A stretch of DNA of 64,000 bases from Gordionus sp. m RMFG-2023 (lineage: Eukaryota; Nematomorpha; Gordioida; Chordodea; Parachordodidae): positions 36,495,366 to 36,559,365 of the forward strand of contig NC_088777.1 in the NCBI RefSeq assembly GCF_954871325.1, written 5' to 3'. The position numbers and the translations under genes are program-made. This document shows positions 23,454 to 38,500 of the stretch, one piece after another. The notes beneath the pieces were generated by a model. That model did not search any database. It was not told where the DNA came from and worked only from the letters and a program-made list of their open reading frames with translations. Position 1 is the first letter of the stretch. Each line of letters starts with the position of its first letter.

Positions 23454-23572
23454 ATGGCAAGAGAAAAATATGAACCTCCAAATCCACGACGGAATTATAC
23501 TATACTTCCTAACACCAGCGCAAATACAAATTTATTGCAGTCACAAAGCAGTTATTCAAATGCCTATAATAA
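23454..23572 (+). CDS. CNOT6: CNOT6 coding exon 1
   Basis: ATG begins MAREKYEPPNPRRNYTILPN, the conserved CNOT6 start, followed by an Asn/Ser-rich stretch. The exon ends in phase 2 at GTAATT. An acceptor-like TTTTAATAG at 23,422 suggests an upstream non-coding exon. Confidence 0.85.
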
Positions 23573-26500
23573 GTAATTTATATTTCCTTTTTGATTATAA
23601 AGTTCAATTTAAATATGTCTCAACTATGTACATTGAAGGCATAATATTTACTAGTGATATTGGTCCTGAACAATAGGATAACACTGTAAATAAAATCTAG
23701 TTAGTTAAGGTAGGCAATTGTCTAATTAGCCCAAAGAGTTAAGTGACATAATAACTAACTAAGTTACACTAGTTGCCATGAAGTATTAATGATAAAAAAT
23801 GTAGCTTTTATATACCTTTATTTATGATAATTTGCTCCTAATTCAATTCTTTCTCATCCTACTAAGTAATCTGTTAAACTAGCTTCTTTTAAACATCTAC
23901 TTTAAAACAATTAAATTTCGACCTTCTTTCTGAGAGCCATTTATCAAAATTGTGCAGGGGGGAGGGGTATCTAGTTGTCCTTTTTATTATATAGCCAATT
24001 GCTCGTTAATAATTTATTTATAGATATAATATAAATATAAAATGTATTTAATCTTATCTTAAAGGAAGGATTATTCGCTGGAAAACGATTACAATAGTTC
24101 CAACATTATAAATAACAACCCTAATAATTTGGCGCCAAATTACGGATGGTCCGAGTTGGAGATAACGGGGGCGGTAAAAAACATAAGTCCCAACTTGTTT
24201 TCCTTAACCCATTTAACCGTACTCTACTTAAACGATAACAACTTAGCTAACGTAAATATTTTAATTTTTTATTAAATCATTATTACTTATGTGTGCTCAA
24301 TATATTATGTTGGAATGATCGTATAAAGATTTTTATACTTTATTATTACCATAGATGACAAGAAAATTTGAGATTTGTTAAATTCCGTTAGACATGTTTA
24401 TGATTTTATTTTATGTTTGACCTTAGATGTAATTTATGTTTATAATACGAACATGAAGTTTTTTTTTAAATTAAATAAACATATGCTTACAAATCACCCC
24501 AATTTCAAAAATTTTAAGCCTTCCAATTCAAATAGATCTCATAATTTAATGCAGAAGATCAAAAAAATTATTCTTATTATTTTTAGAATTTGGATTTGAA
24601 AAATATATTGACCAAAAAAACGAGATTTTCGGCCGACCATCTCAAAAATGAATGAAACTTGGCATATTAGTTATTTATGTTGTAAATGTTTATAAAATCA
24701 AAATTTTAGATTGCTAGCTCAACCAGATCCAAAGATATACACCTTGAAAGTCGAAAATCGCGAAGTGCGTGATTACATTATATCTTGTTATTTTAAAAAT
24801 TACTTAAGATAGAGTTACAAATTTTATATCATTTTATAGCCCTTAAAATTTTACGTTGGAAAATGTTTAAAAAAAATTTAAAAAATTTTAAGTGTTTTCT
24901 TATTTCCGGTGAAGATAAAAAAATTATCATTGTTAGGAAGGAATTTTTTTAGGTGTTAATATTCACTAAAAAATTTTATTACCCTTATATTAAACGATTT
25001 AATAAAAAATCTCGATAGCTATTTTTGTTTTTTTTAATTTTATTTGAATTTTTATTATTTTTATAAATAATATAATATAGATGGCGGTATATTAAATTTA
25101 TTTTATAATATATAATTTTTAATAAAAATATGAATAATATTGTGATTAAAATTAAAAAATCAATTGAGTATAACCAAGAATGATATCCGGGGGCGATATG
25201 TAAACAGTCAGCCCATATAGTTATTATTTTATTGACGCTATATTGTAAAATAAACATATTTTAAAATTTTATATTCAAACTATTATAATTTTGCGCTAAT
25301 TAATAGCCTAAGGCCATAATTTGTAGATATATCCTTTCATTGTTGTGGATCTACTATCATTATTTTATGAAAATAACGATTTTATCAGTTTATTTTAATT
25401 TTTTATTCCTATCATCGCTACCAATCAATCATCATATATTTCAAAACTTAAACATTTTTTACAACCAAATGAATTTATGATAATTTGTGATTTATCTAAA
25501 AATTGTGCATTCATAATCCAAGACACTGTTCGGATTCCACTGGAATAATAATCAAGCCACTATCTATCCTATAATAGCATATTATAATAATGGCAATATA
25601 TAAAATCTTAATTATATGGTAATATCAGAGTCACTTCAACATGATGTTATTGCAGTACATTTATACCAGACTAAAATGATAGAATTTTTGGCCAATCAAT
25701 TCAGCAAAAAGCCAAACAAAATATATTACTGCTCTGATGGATCAGCTGCACAATATAAAAACATAAATTTTTTTTATAAATCTGTGTTATCATGAATCAG
25801 ATTTTGGTGTAGCAGCTGAATGACATTTTTCAGCTACATCTCATGGAAAAGATCCATGTGACGGCCTTGGCGGAACATTAAAAAGTTTAGCAGCACGTTC
25901 AAGCCTTCAGCGCATCAATTCTGCACACATTTTAACGCCAGTTGATTTATATCAGTTTGCAAAACAAAACATGCAATTATTAAATTTTACATATATAACC
26001 AACAAACAATACAATTTACAAGAAATTAAACTATGAGAATGATTCAATTTAGCTCGTCCCATTCCAGGAACTCGGGAAATACATGCTGTATTTCCTTTGA
26101 GTTTAAGTAAGCTTAAATCAAAAATATATTCATATGCAGAGGACTTTCAAATTAACCATATCTCAAATGCCGATAATTTGTCTTTTGCCGATATTAAAGA
26201 ATTCTTAACATGTGTTTATGACGATTTTTGGTGGTTAGCCACAGTACTAAAAAAGAATGAAATTACTGGGGAGATATATATTTCCATTTTACATCCCCAT
26301 GGACCATCACCATCCTTCTTTTACCCCACAATTGAGGAAAAGATATGGTTACCCATTAATCAAATAATAACAATAGTAGATCCTATTACAGTAACAGGAC
26401 ATACCTACAAATTATCATCTCAAGAAATTCTATTAATAAGCACAAAATAGGATAAGATTAAAACAAGAGGTGTTCATTTTTATATTGTTTGTGTATAAAA

Positions 26501-29500
26501 TTTTAAAATATGTTTATTTTACAATATAGCGTCCTAATAAAATCATATGTATGGGCTGCCAACTTATATATCGCCCCCGGACATCATTCTTGGTCATACT
26601 CAATTGATTTTTTAATTTTAATCACAGTACTATTCATATTTTTATTTAAAATTATATATTATAAAAAAATTTTTATTATAACGCCATCTATATTACATTT
26701 ATTTATTTTAAAAAATAATAAAAATTCAAATAAAATTAAAAAGACAAAAATGGCTATCGAGATTTTTTATTAAATCGTTTAATATAAAGGTAATAAACAT
26801 TTTTAGTGAATATTAGCACCCCAAAAAAATCCCTTCCTAACAATGTTAATTTTTTGTTTACTGGAAATAAGAAAACACTTGATTTTAATTTTTTTTTAAT
26901 ATTTTCACGTAAAATTTTAAGGGCTATAAAATGATATATAATTTGTAACTCTATCTTAATTATTTTTTAAAATAACAAGATTTAATGAAATCACGCACTT
27001 CGCGATTTTCGACTTTGATGGCGTATATCTTTGGATCTGGTTGAGCTATCACTCAAAAATTTTGATTTTCATTCATTTTTGAGATGGGCCGAATCGCTGG
27101 TCAATTTGTTATGGAATTACCCATATAGCTTCTTTGAGACTTTGAAAGATGCAAATTGGATAGATATCCTATAATTATGAAATATAAATTGCATCCTAAA
27201 CATTTAACACTGTACTTTTATAGGAATTAATATCATTCACTGTGAAAGAAACAAAGACCAGATTAAAAAAGAAAACTCTTGCAAATTCAGATATGATGTC
27301 GAAGAGCGAATACGAGATCATATAATATCGGGAAGTATTTTCCCCATTGAAAGGAATGGGTTCTCTGGCCCAGGTTATCAATTTGAAACCTGACCCAGTA
27401 CGGTAAATCCTGTCGTTTATGACATTGTACTAATGGTGAAGAGACATTCTATGGATGTAAATATCCTGCGAAATTATAATTATATGAAATTTGAAAAAAA
27501 ACGGGGAAAACCGGGAAATTTTCTTTTTATATTTTTTTTACTAGTCAATATTGATTTTTTATTCAAGTTCTATTACAAATGCATAAATTATAAACTTATT
27601 ATAAAACAAGTATGATATAATTTAAATTATTTTGTTTGTTATCTTCGTTTAAAGATTAAAATATCCGGTTTTTATGATTTTTTAAATCTCTATAATTTCC
27701 CTCTGCAAGAGATTTGATATTATTTTATAATTGTTAAATATCTCCTGATATAAATAAATGCCCGAGAAACGTAAGATAAAATGGATTTATTCGCTTACAC
27801 TATCTATTTGAATAGAAATGGCTTTTATAATGATTACAGGATATTTAAAAAACTTTCATTATGAAGAAGAGTAAGTCTCTTATCTCTATCTGTAATATCA
27901 AGTATCGCCTTTTCTGGTAAATACCTTTTTTAAACAGGCTATTAATGATAAAAGCTATACTTGCCCAGTGAGTTGAGATATTACTTTAAGGAAATAATCT
28001 TATTTTCTGAATAACTGTTTTCCTTTAAATGTTGATAAATGAATATTGTTGGATTATACATTTCTTTAAAATATTTTTGGCCTTTGCTACTACAATTGGA
28101 AGCAATATTTTATTTGTTATATTCTTTAAAAGCAAATTAAGTCAATGTGCTTCACACCAGATGCATTTGATAGCTGGATATTTAATTCCAAGTGTCCATG
28201 TTTTCTTCAAATTATTTGCATTATCAGTTATTATGGTGTAAATTTTTGTTTCATATTTCTTCAATTACTTTACAAAATTCATTAGATATATTCTACCTTA
28301 TGCATATTGGTTTCTGTTTCAATTTAGTTATAGAATATGGGACTTAGGATTGCTATAATAAAATTCATAATGCTTTCTCCTCTTATTTTTTGTCTAGCCA
28401 TTTCGTTTTAATCCTTGCATATTCATTGTTTAACAAATTCTGACTGAGTAAACCTATCCCATATACCCAACCTTTTACTCATCTACCTCAGTTATTACGT
28501 TTTAGTTTTAAATATTTTTCTGCTAATTAGAGCTATTATATTATCTTATCGATGATTAAAATCGATCAAAAAAGAGTCATTGTCGTGGATCTCAAATCGA
28601 ATGAAATTTTGAATTATAATAATTTTTTTGTGCGGACCAGTGCAATTTAATTTTTTTTGTTTTGCTTAATTAGTTTTGGAGATATGGCGGGTTAAAGTTA
28701 AAAAATAGCATCCTTACAAATTTGGAAAACGCGATATAAATAAAAGTCAAAAAATATAAATGATAAAGATTTATATTTGGTATTATTAGATATCCCTTAA
28801 AAATCACTTTCTTAAAAATAATTAAATTTTTTTAAAAAAAAATCTCAGGTGTTTTTTTTATTTCCAATGTAAAGGTTGAGTTTTTAATGTCTGATTGAGC
28901 TTAAAATTTTTAAAAATTTGTAAATTTATATTTAAAAAAATAGCTTGGGAAAATCATTATTTTTTTAGTTATTTTAATTTTTTATAGATAAAAATTCATT
29001 ATGAATGGCGATGTGCTAAAAAATCTAAATTGTTATTTTTAAATAAAATTAATATAGAACAATATTTTAATAATAAAAATAAAAATAAAAATTTACAAAT
29101 AAAGAACCTCAATTGTTTACTACCAATTTTTTTAAAAATGGAAATTTATTTTTGCCATAATATATTTTTTTAAACTTAGGTGCCGCCTCAAATAAATGAA
29201 CTAAGGCATTTAACCTACCTAGATTTATCCTCCAACAAACTTAGGTGTTTACCACCTGAAATGGGAGATTTGATAACTCTACGAGAACTGCACTTGAATC
29301 ACAATTATGTGAGAACGCTTCCCCTAGAGTTAGGGCGACTCTTTCAATTGCTAGTGCTTGGACTCAAAGGTAGCTATTGTCATTTGTAATTAGTAGCCTT
29401 ATAAGCATAATTTTTGAGTTAACTGGTGTCCTTAATACTTAAATAAAGTTGGAAAATCTATAATAAAATAAGATTAACAAACTTTTACTGCATCCTATAA

Positions 29501-32500
29501 GAGATCATATAGTGTATCATTCATTATACAGGTAATCCTCTAGCTCCAGAAATTTTAAGGATATACAGCGAAACCAATGGAACCCAAAAGCTTTTAACCC
29601 ATCTCCTCGACAATTTAATGACTCTAGCTTGTTGCCCGACCTCGAACTCTTCGTCATCTACTCGTAATTTTAAATATGTTATATATCTTTTATGCTGTTG
29701 TTCAAATTAGGTGAATGCTCGCACATTAACCAAGTTCAAGTTCGTTATAATTGATTAAATAAAACGTCGTCTCTTCTTTAATTTTAAATGGGACCCGTCA
29801 CAAAGACGCTATCCCTTGGAGGGGACTTAGTCTTTTTGGAAATAGATAGGCAGCGAACAAATTTAGATTCATTAGAATATATTTTAAATTTGGGCTGGTA
29901 AAATGTCACATTTATGGTTATATAAGACCATTCTCATTAATTTCTTCTTCCATTTAAAAAGCATGCGAAGATTATAAAAAAAATATGGATAAATTATACT
30001 TTTTTTTCAAAGGATGTAAAGCGCATACTTCGAAAAATTTTCACATTTTTAAATTAAAATTTTATAATTGATTCCATTTCAGTTTTTTTTAAAAATACCA
30101 GGATGGGACGCGATCCGAAACACACTATATTATGACTGACAGCGTTTCAGTCGGAGATGTATTCATCTAGAGAATGAGCGGGTTTTAAAAAAAATTAACC
30201 CGCTCGTCTATAGTTTTAAGTAATTACCTTCCCGCCCATTTATTAAAATTTTTTAACCCGCTTTCCCTGTGTTTGAATTATTTGATTGATTGTTTTGGCG
30301 CTTTATTTATTTTAAATAGCCAACATTATGAGATGAAGAATTAATTTTTAATAAATACCCCTGCTCATTCCGCCCCTAGAATAATTTTCAATCCCCCGTC
30401 TGCCCATTGTTTTAAAAAAGCATGTCCGCCCAATATTTAATTTTTTAGCCCACATGTAGACCTTTAGTTTGCATTCTATTGTGATAATTGATACCAGAAA
30501 GTTATTTTTTTTCTGTTTACAATATTACATTACTAGATATCTTATTTTAAATTATGACAGAAATAAGTAATAGAAAAATCCTTTAGAAATTATCATTATA
30601 ATATATATATATACCACTTGTAATAATAAAATTTTGCAATTAAAATTAATTTTTAATTGCTGCATATGATATTAATTATAGTAATTTTTAATATAATTGA
30701 TTTTCATATATTAATTCCTGAACACCATTTAAATTCAAGAGGGCACTGCGTATGATAAAATTAAATAAACACTTATAAAAAAACGCATACAATTATGATA
30801 GTTATCAGGGAAGACTCACCCAACAACAAAATTAAAACTGGCAAAAATAACGCTAATAAATCAATCTTCCGTGACAAAAAAATGGATAATGAGCTACGTC
30901 AATCGGACATCATGGATTTCGATTTTCGGCGTGCCACTTCAGGTCTTCCTTCTCAAGCCTCCGGAATCATTCCTTCCTTACTCGAAGATCCTATTCCGCT
31001 CAGGTTTTTTTAAAATGTTTTTTTATGCTTATAACTCCCATTCTATATTATAACAATTGGATTTATTTATTTTCATTCTTTTTTTTGTTAAATGGAGTGA
31101 TTCTGCTCTTCAAGTTTTTATTCAATTATTATATAATAAACAAGATTTTATATATTCTCTTGAAAGAAAGAAAGGAGAAGAGAACCTATCTTCCTTCCTT
31201 CCTTCCTTCCTTCCTTCCTTCCTTCCTTCCTTCCTTCCTTCCTTCCTTCCTTCCTTCCTTCCTTCCTTCCTTCCTTCCTTCCTTCCTTCCTTCCTTCCTT
31301 CCTTCCTTCCTTCCTTCCTTCCTTCCTAGAAAGAAAGAAAGGGGTCATTCCATGTCAAATCAATCACTTTTCGGCCGACCCCTTTCGATTTCGATAAAAA
31401 TTCGTAGGCTGGTTATATATGTTCCCATTAGATTATAAACAAAATTTTAGCGCATTAGAAACTATATTAGCGGAGATATTCGGGGTTAAAGGTCCAAAAA
31501 ACGTCTTTTTTTGCTTTTTACTGATATTAAATAATTAGTTTTTAATTTTAAAACTAAATATGATCAAATATTGAATCTAATATCAATAGCTAAGTTAATA
31601 ATTTATAATTATGGCTAAAAACATCAAAATTGATTTTTGATAAAATATGGGTCATCTTATGGTCAGTTGAAAACTTGAAATTAATATTTCGAAATGTATA
31701 TGATCTCCGATTTTTAATTTTTTTAAGAAATATTATCCGTTTACTATTTTTTTAATAATTTCTTCAACAATTAGCATGGCTGGATATTTATTTAAAAAAA
31801 TATTGCGATTTTTATACTTTTAAAAAATAGATGACGCTATATATAATAGTTTTAATATGTTAAAATACATTTTTTTTATTGATTAAAAATATTTTAATGT
31901 ATATATATCATACTAAATCGATTACAATGTGCATTATATATATTTATTTGTAATTCAGATCATAAATTTTTAAAATCTTCACAAATTTTACCTAATTAAG
32001 ATAGTTTATAAATTAATTAAATCTTACTTTATCTAAAGGAATACAAAGCCTGGCTAGCTTGTGAGATTCTTCAGGAGATAATATATATGTTCGACTGGTG
32101 GGAGTAGAAGGATTGACCAGCGAGAGAATATGAGATTTAGGCAACACTAAAATATTATCTTTCAAAGGAAATTTAAATGAGGCTGAAGGTCCACGAGGGT
32201 GTAAAAATCGGATTTTTACTTCTTCATTTGTATAAATTTTATCGATTATATATCCTAACCACCATTTATCATCATATACACATGTTATATATCCATTAAT
32301 ATTTTAAAATATAATTTTCTCATTTAAAAACGGAACTTGTTTTATATTATATTTTTTGGAATTAGAATATATTTTGGTTTTTAGTTTATTTTGATCAATG
32401 GGAATAATCCCGTGAATTTTTTGGGTCCCATGTATGGGCAGTGCAGAATTAAATCTTTTACGAAGAGCTAATTCCTCTTCGATATATTCTTGATTGGATA

Positions 32501-35500
32501 CATATTCAAATTGAATATTAATATTTTCTTTAGCATAATTATATAATTCTAATGGGGTTAGGATTTGATTTTTATTTGGCCTTTGAAGACTAGCTCTGGC
32601 AACTAATCTTTTGACAGTTCCTCCGATACCGTCACATGCATTTTTGCCGTGAGCAGTGACAAAGAAATGCCATTCGGCAGGAATATTAAAATCGTATTTA
32701 TGAAGGCATATGTTCAGAAAATTTTTGCGATTCTTGTATTTAGACGCGGCTTCATCCGAAAAATATATTATTTTTTCTGGTTTAGAATTAAATTTGGCTG
32801 TTAAGAATTTAATGAATTTTTTTTGATAAAGTTGGACTGCACTAGTATTATGGCTTAATGATTCGGACAAAATAACAAAATTTATATTTTTTAATTCTTC
32901 TCCAGATTTATAATATGCTACAAATGGATGTATAGTGGCCTGCACATTGTTCCAATGAAATCCCTGAACTTCATCTTGTAAAATAAGGGAATAATTTTCA
33001 GAATAATCTAGAATTGTTAAAAATTCCTCATCTTTTAAATTTTCTTTGGAATTCTTCAAAAATAAACTTTGTGTTTAGCTATAAACGAGTGAATTCGATG
33101 AAACCATCAATGGACTTTATAATAGTTTCAAGATTTGCTCTATCCACCGTGATCCATTGTTTAAACGTGACATATTCTAAACGATTTCTCTGAAACAATT
33201 GGTATAATTGGCCCATAAGAGATTCTATACAAGGGCATTGATCACAATTTGTTAAATAACATTTTGGCTGAGATGGATTACAAATAATTTGCGCCAAAAG
33301 ATTGTTATAAGAATTTATACAGTAATCTTCTGCTGTAATTTCAGCTATTACATTTGTCATTAATTTCACATTCTGATGAATGGCGCAGACACAAACAGTG
33401 TGTGTGCCATCCAACTAAAATTCAGTTTTTTGGTCTAAGTTCGGCAAATTTAGGGAATCCAATTGATATACTTGGGTATTCTTCCTTAAACATCTTGAAT
33501 ATTTCTTTAAGATTATTTAATATAAACCTTTGCTGATTCTTTCTCGCCTTTAACAGATACACAATCTTTTATTCCAGGCATGAGTCGGCTTATTTCATCA
33601 GAACTATAATTTTGTTATTTTTATTGCTTAAAAAAATTTTCAAAATCTTTGAAATTATTTTTATCTCTGGTTATTTTAATAATGTAAGATAATGACAATT
33701 TCATAACATTATTGGTCTTGATGAGTATTATTTAGTCTGGGGGGGGGGAGGGTTGGGGGTAGGCCTAATAATTAATGTGATTTTCGATTTTTCCCTTAAT
33801 AATTTTCCTGCACCCCTTTAATCCTGCTTTTTTGTTCGTGTGCTAGTCCGATTCTTTAATTATTTTAATTTACATTGAAATATTAAAAAAATTATTAAAA
33901 TTTTTTATCCTGCGAATATCTCAGGGGAATAAGGTTTACAAAGTTATATGATCGAATTTTATGATATATTATACATTAAAATATTTATAATCAATAAAAA
34001 AAATGAATTTTAACATATTAAAACTATTATATATAGCGCCATCTATTTTTTTTAAAGTATAAAAATCGCAATATTTTTTTAAATAAATATCCAGCGATGC
34101 TAATTGTTAAAGAAATTATTAAAAAAATAGTAAACGGATAATATTTCTTAAAAAAATTAAAAATCGGAGATCATATACATTTCGAAATATTAATTTCAAA
34201 TTTTCAACTGACCATAAGATGACCCATATTTAAAAAAAAATTATTTTTGATGTTTTCGCCATAATTATAAATTATTAACTTAGCTATTGATATTAGATTC
34301 AATATTAGATCATAATTAGTTTTAAATTAAAAATTAATTATTTAACATCAGTAAAAAGGAAAAAAAGGCGTTTTTTGGACCTTTAACCCCGATTATCTCC
34401 GCAAATATAGTTGCTAATGCGCTAAAATTTTGTTTATAATCTAATGGAAACATATATAACCAGTCTACAACTTTTTATCAAAATTGAAAGGGGTCGGCCG
34501 AAAATCTTGATTTTTTTGCTCATTTGACATGGAATGACCCAAAGATGGAGTAAGTTATTTTGAATAATTCGGTATATGGGAAATACGTTTTTATGACTCT
34601 AATCTTAATATGTTTATGGAAATTATATGAACCGAACCAGAGTTTCTAAAAATACTTTTCAAATATATCCAAATAGCAATACATGGCATTAATGGTATCT
34701 AAATATAAGATACATTCTCTAAAATATATCCAGATATAGACACAATTTTTCAATACATTTTTTACTATTAAAAGCATTCGCTTAACATCAAAATTGTTAA
34801 TTTAGGGAAAACTCAAATTTTGAATTGAACTAAACATTTTTATTCAGTATTTATGTTTTACTTTTTAATAAAACATTTTTAAAGTTTTTACCAGAGGCAT
34901 TCCCTTATATCCTTTATTTTAGCCATACTAAAAGACTTCACTGGTGCACTGCACTGGAAATTATTGTTGCCTTATGAATAACACATTTATATTTAGTAGG
35001 ATAATCCATAATAAAATCCTTATTTTTTATAAAATCATTTAAAGTTTGATGGGTGTTATAAAAATTTCTTATCTTATCCTCTATGGGCTACTAAAAATAG
35101 TGTATTAAATCTTTCAATATAATTTTTGGGATTTTCTGGTTATCCATTATGTAAATAAAATTTGCCATTAGTTTTTATTGTAAAAAATTAAATTCGGACA
35201 ATAAATTTAATACCAAAAATAGGATTAAATATTTTTAATATAATTATATAGAGATAGGTATTAATATACTGATACAAGATTTACATATCTAGATATAACT
35301 GATATGAACTCAAAATCCTATTTTACAGGATCCAATTTATAAGACTATATTTTAAAATTATATACATCCTTCCAGACGATTTATTCAACTTGTCGAACCG
35401 AATTATAGAAAGCAGATGACTAATTCTAATCGTGATAAAGACCGAGCCAGTGGTAAAAGAAATAAAGGAAGATACGAGGAGGGTAAAACAAGTTCACAAT

Positions 35501-38500
35501 TTTTATTGTTCTAAATAAAAGAATCAAAAAGAAAGAACTTGATTAAATCTTAACATTTATAATTAAAAATCTGAAGGTTATTTATTTTGAATTATTTAAA
35601 TTTAAGTAGATTGATTAAATAAAATTCAAGGATTCCATTGTATTAAAATTCTTAATACAATAAGATAAACACTTTATTTCAAATTTTTTATTTTACATCC
35701 TCAGAAACATTAAAAAAAATGATAATGATTTAGAGTGTAAAAGGACAACCATTCGTATGATTTTTTTTTAAAACGATATTTAGTCCGGATAGTTATAAAA
35801 AATTTATATAATAAGTGATTATTTTTTATATTATTAAATAATAGTTAGCATTGGTGTACTATTTGTATATCCAAGATATTCTAGGGAGGATACGACTTTT
35901 TGATCCCCCCCCCATATGATTTTATTTAAGGACTTTACTAGTGTGGTTTAAAAGGGGTTTTCTTACGACTTCGACGATGGGCCTCTTTTATTCTCCGCCT
36001 TAGCCTATTATTATCATGGGTAATTTATATACCTTTCTTTTTTTTTTTAGCCTAGGCGGGCTTTTGGATTGAAATCGGGTATTTTTGTTGCCTATTTTTT
36101 TAGGAAAAGAAATAATATAAAAAAAAGAGCTCACTCATTTTAATTTAGAAAGAATTTAACCGTCATTTATAAATCTAAACTAGAAATTGCAATGAAATAT
36201 TTCATTTTTTTAAAAAAAAATGATTACTAAAAGAATGAGTATAATGTTTTTAATGGTTAAAACGAAAGTGGAAGATATCAAAAACTTCTGTGAGAGAAGG
36301 TATGACGCAAGAGCGTATGGGGGGGGGTGGCATTAAGACGATCGCCATTTGAATAAAATTGAAGAATGATTAGTGGATATTTTAGAATTTCTATGCTAGC
36401 TAGGCCAATTTCTATTGGCCTACTCAGAAGCTCAAATTTTTTAACAATTCCCCCAAAACTCTTTTTAATTGTGCAAAGGATAGACCAGTAATTAAATACC
36501 TTTTATATAAATAATTACTAATGAATTAAGTTTATTTTATATTCAGAGAAAAGAATTCTTTTAACATATATTTGAGATGTCTTTATATTTTTTTAAGCAA
36601 ATATATGGCAAGCATTTTTTTTTGTTTTAAATTTATACGTTACATACTGAAAAAATAAAACTTAACGCTTCAATTTAAACACAGCTGCTTTTATTTTTTT
36701 ATATTCGTTTTTAAACGCTGCGTTGAAACGTTCAATACATGTGCACTATATTTGTATTCATTTTTAAAAATTTCTATCGACTGACTCGAATAATAATTAT
36801 TCTCATATGGAATTTTTTTTTAAATTAAGATGTTAAAGTTTTCATCTTATTTTTTTAATAAATGGAATCCGTTATATTTTTTTTATTAAATTTTTTTGCA
36901 TTTTCAGTTCAAATAAGAAATTTATACTTTTGTATAAACGATCCAAATAACAACTTAGACAGTAATAACACATCAGATGATTTTTACACTTCCGGTCGTA
37001 CGAATTATATAACTAATTTTACCGAAACCATGTGTTCCCATGATGCCAATAATTATGGTTTATTTTTCTTTCCTATAACCGAATTCTCGAGATTGTTAAG
37101 TATGGCTTATAAAAATATACATAATCTCAATAGAAATTTTGAAAAATCACCTATTTTTCCATGTTAAGAGCTTCTAAATTATTAAGTATATATAAGCCTA
37201 TCTATCATAATTTGTGGCTCAAATTAAACTAACTTGAGTGACCTTTCAAACCCCAAGTTTGTTTCTGAGCTTGGTTAGAATTTCACATTCCTTAAATAGC
37301 TGAATGTGGCATTTAATTAGTAATTTACAGCACGTTATATCATTTTATTGAATCCCGGAAAAAAAACCCTGGATTTTTTTTCCATATTTATAGAATTTAC
37401 TTAAGACCTAATAATATAGATATATTTTTATTTGGATTATAATGGATACTCATATTTAAAATGTATAGACAAATTAGTATTTTAGAAAAATATTATATAT
37501 TAATAAGCTAAATTTCTTTAGACCCTAACTCATTATTTAAAGATTATTCATATACCATCAATAAAAAATGCTTAAACAAGATAAAATGCGGAAGTTCAAA
37601 TTGGTACTGGGAAATACCCCAGTAAAATAACCCATGTATTTCTTATTTTCGTAAAGATTATTTGCTATAGTAATAAATACAATATCCATCCTAAATTACG
37701 ATATTAAGTAGACTAAATTTGACAAAATTTTATAATAAAATATATATATTTTATTGGTAAATCAAGATTATATATATACAAATTTAATAATTTAAAATAA
37801 TAATTATATTGATTGATATCGAATATTGAAGGAAGTTGCCCTTATAAAATCTAGAAGGCTTCGCACCCCATCACGGTATTCCTTGCAAAGTTTCTTTAAT
37901 CTCATCTGGGTATTATAACTCCGCGATTTTTTTTTGATGTTCAACTATCTACACTCAAGTTTGGTTTCATCCTTAGCCACCTCGCATTCCATTTTTTAAA
38001 TCAATACCCATATTGATGGGTGTTTATTCCCAACCAGACAAAATGATGATTCCAACCTTCGCGTTGATTATTTGCGCGTTTTTCGTCGGATAGAGTGCTC
38101 TGATTTACGTTCCAAGTTTCTGGAGGAAACGAGGCTCAATTCGACGTGTTTGGAATTAAGAATTGCTTCTTGTGTCAAATTCTATAAATATGAAAAAAAA
38201 ATTCGGGGGTGTTTTTCCGTGGGGTATCTTTGGGGGGTTTTTTCCGGGGGGAGGGGGGTTTCTATTACCCATTTTATTGATATCATAATGATGAGTATAA
38301 AATTTCTAATAAAAATTATGTTTTTATATTAAAATGATTTCTGTCATGCTGTTATCAAACAAAAAATATTATATAAACCTATCTCTAGATTTGGTCCAAA
38401 GAGGGTCAAACCTTTCTGCCTTTTATATGTAAGGCAATTTTTTTATAGGTTAAAATCTTGATTTCGCCGTGACAATATTTGTGGATTGGTTAATACTTAT

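Noticed and set aside
24985-26773. Similar 90- and 87-codon frames (MFILQYSV...) on opposite strands
   Set aside because: Both lie in the inverted repeats of element A and mirror each other; they are repeat DNA, not paired genes.
30871-31053. Alternative frame with KKWIM in CNOT6 exon 5
   Set aside because: WIM recalls the CNOT6 PRSWIM motif, but the other frame joins exon 6 to give PIPLRRFIQLVEP, which fits better in order and phase.
31025-31438. Long frames with LPSF or GRKE repeats on both strands
   Set aside because: They are translations of the (TTCC)n microsatellite, open in every frame by composition.
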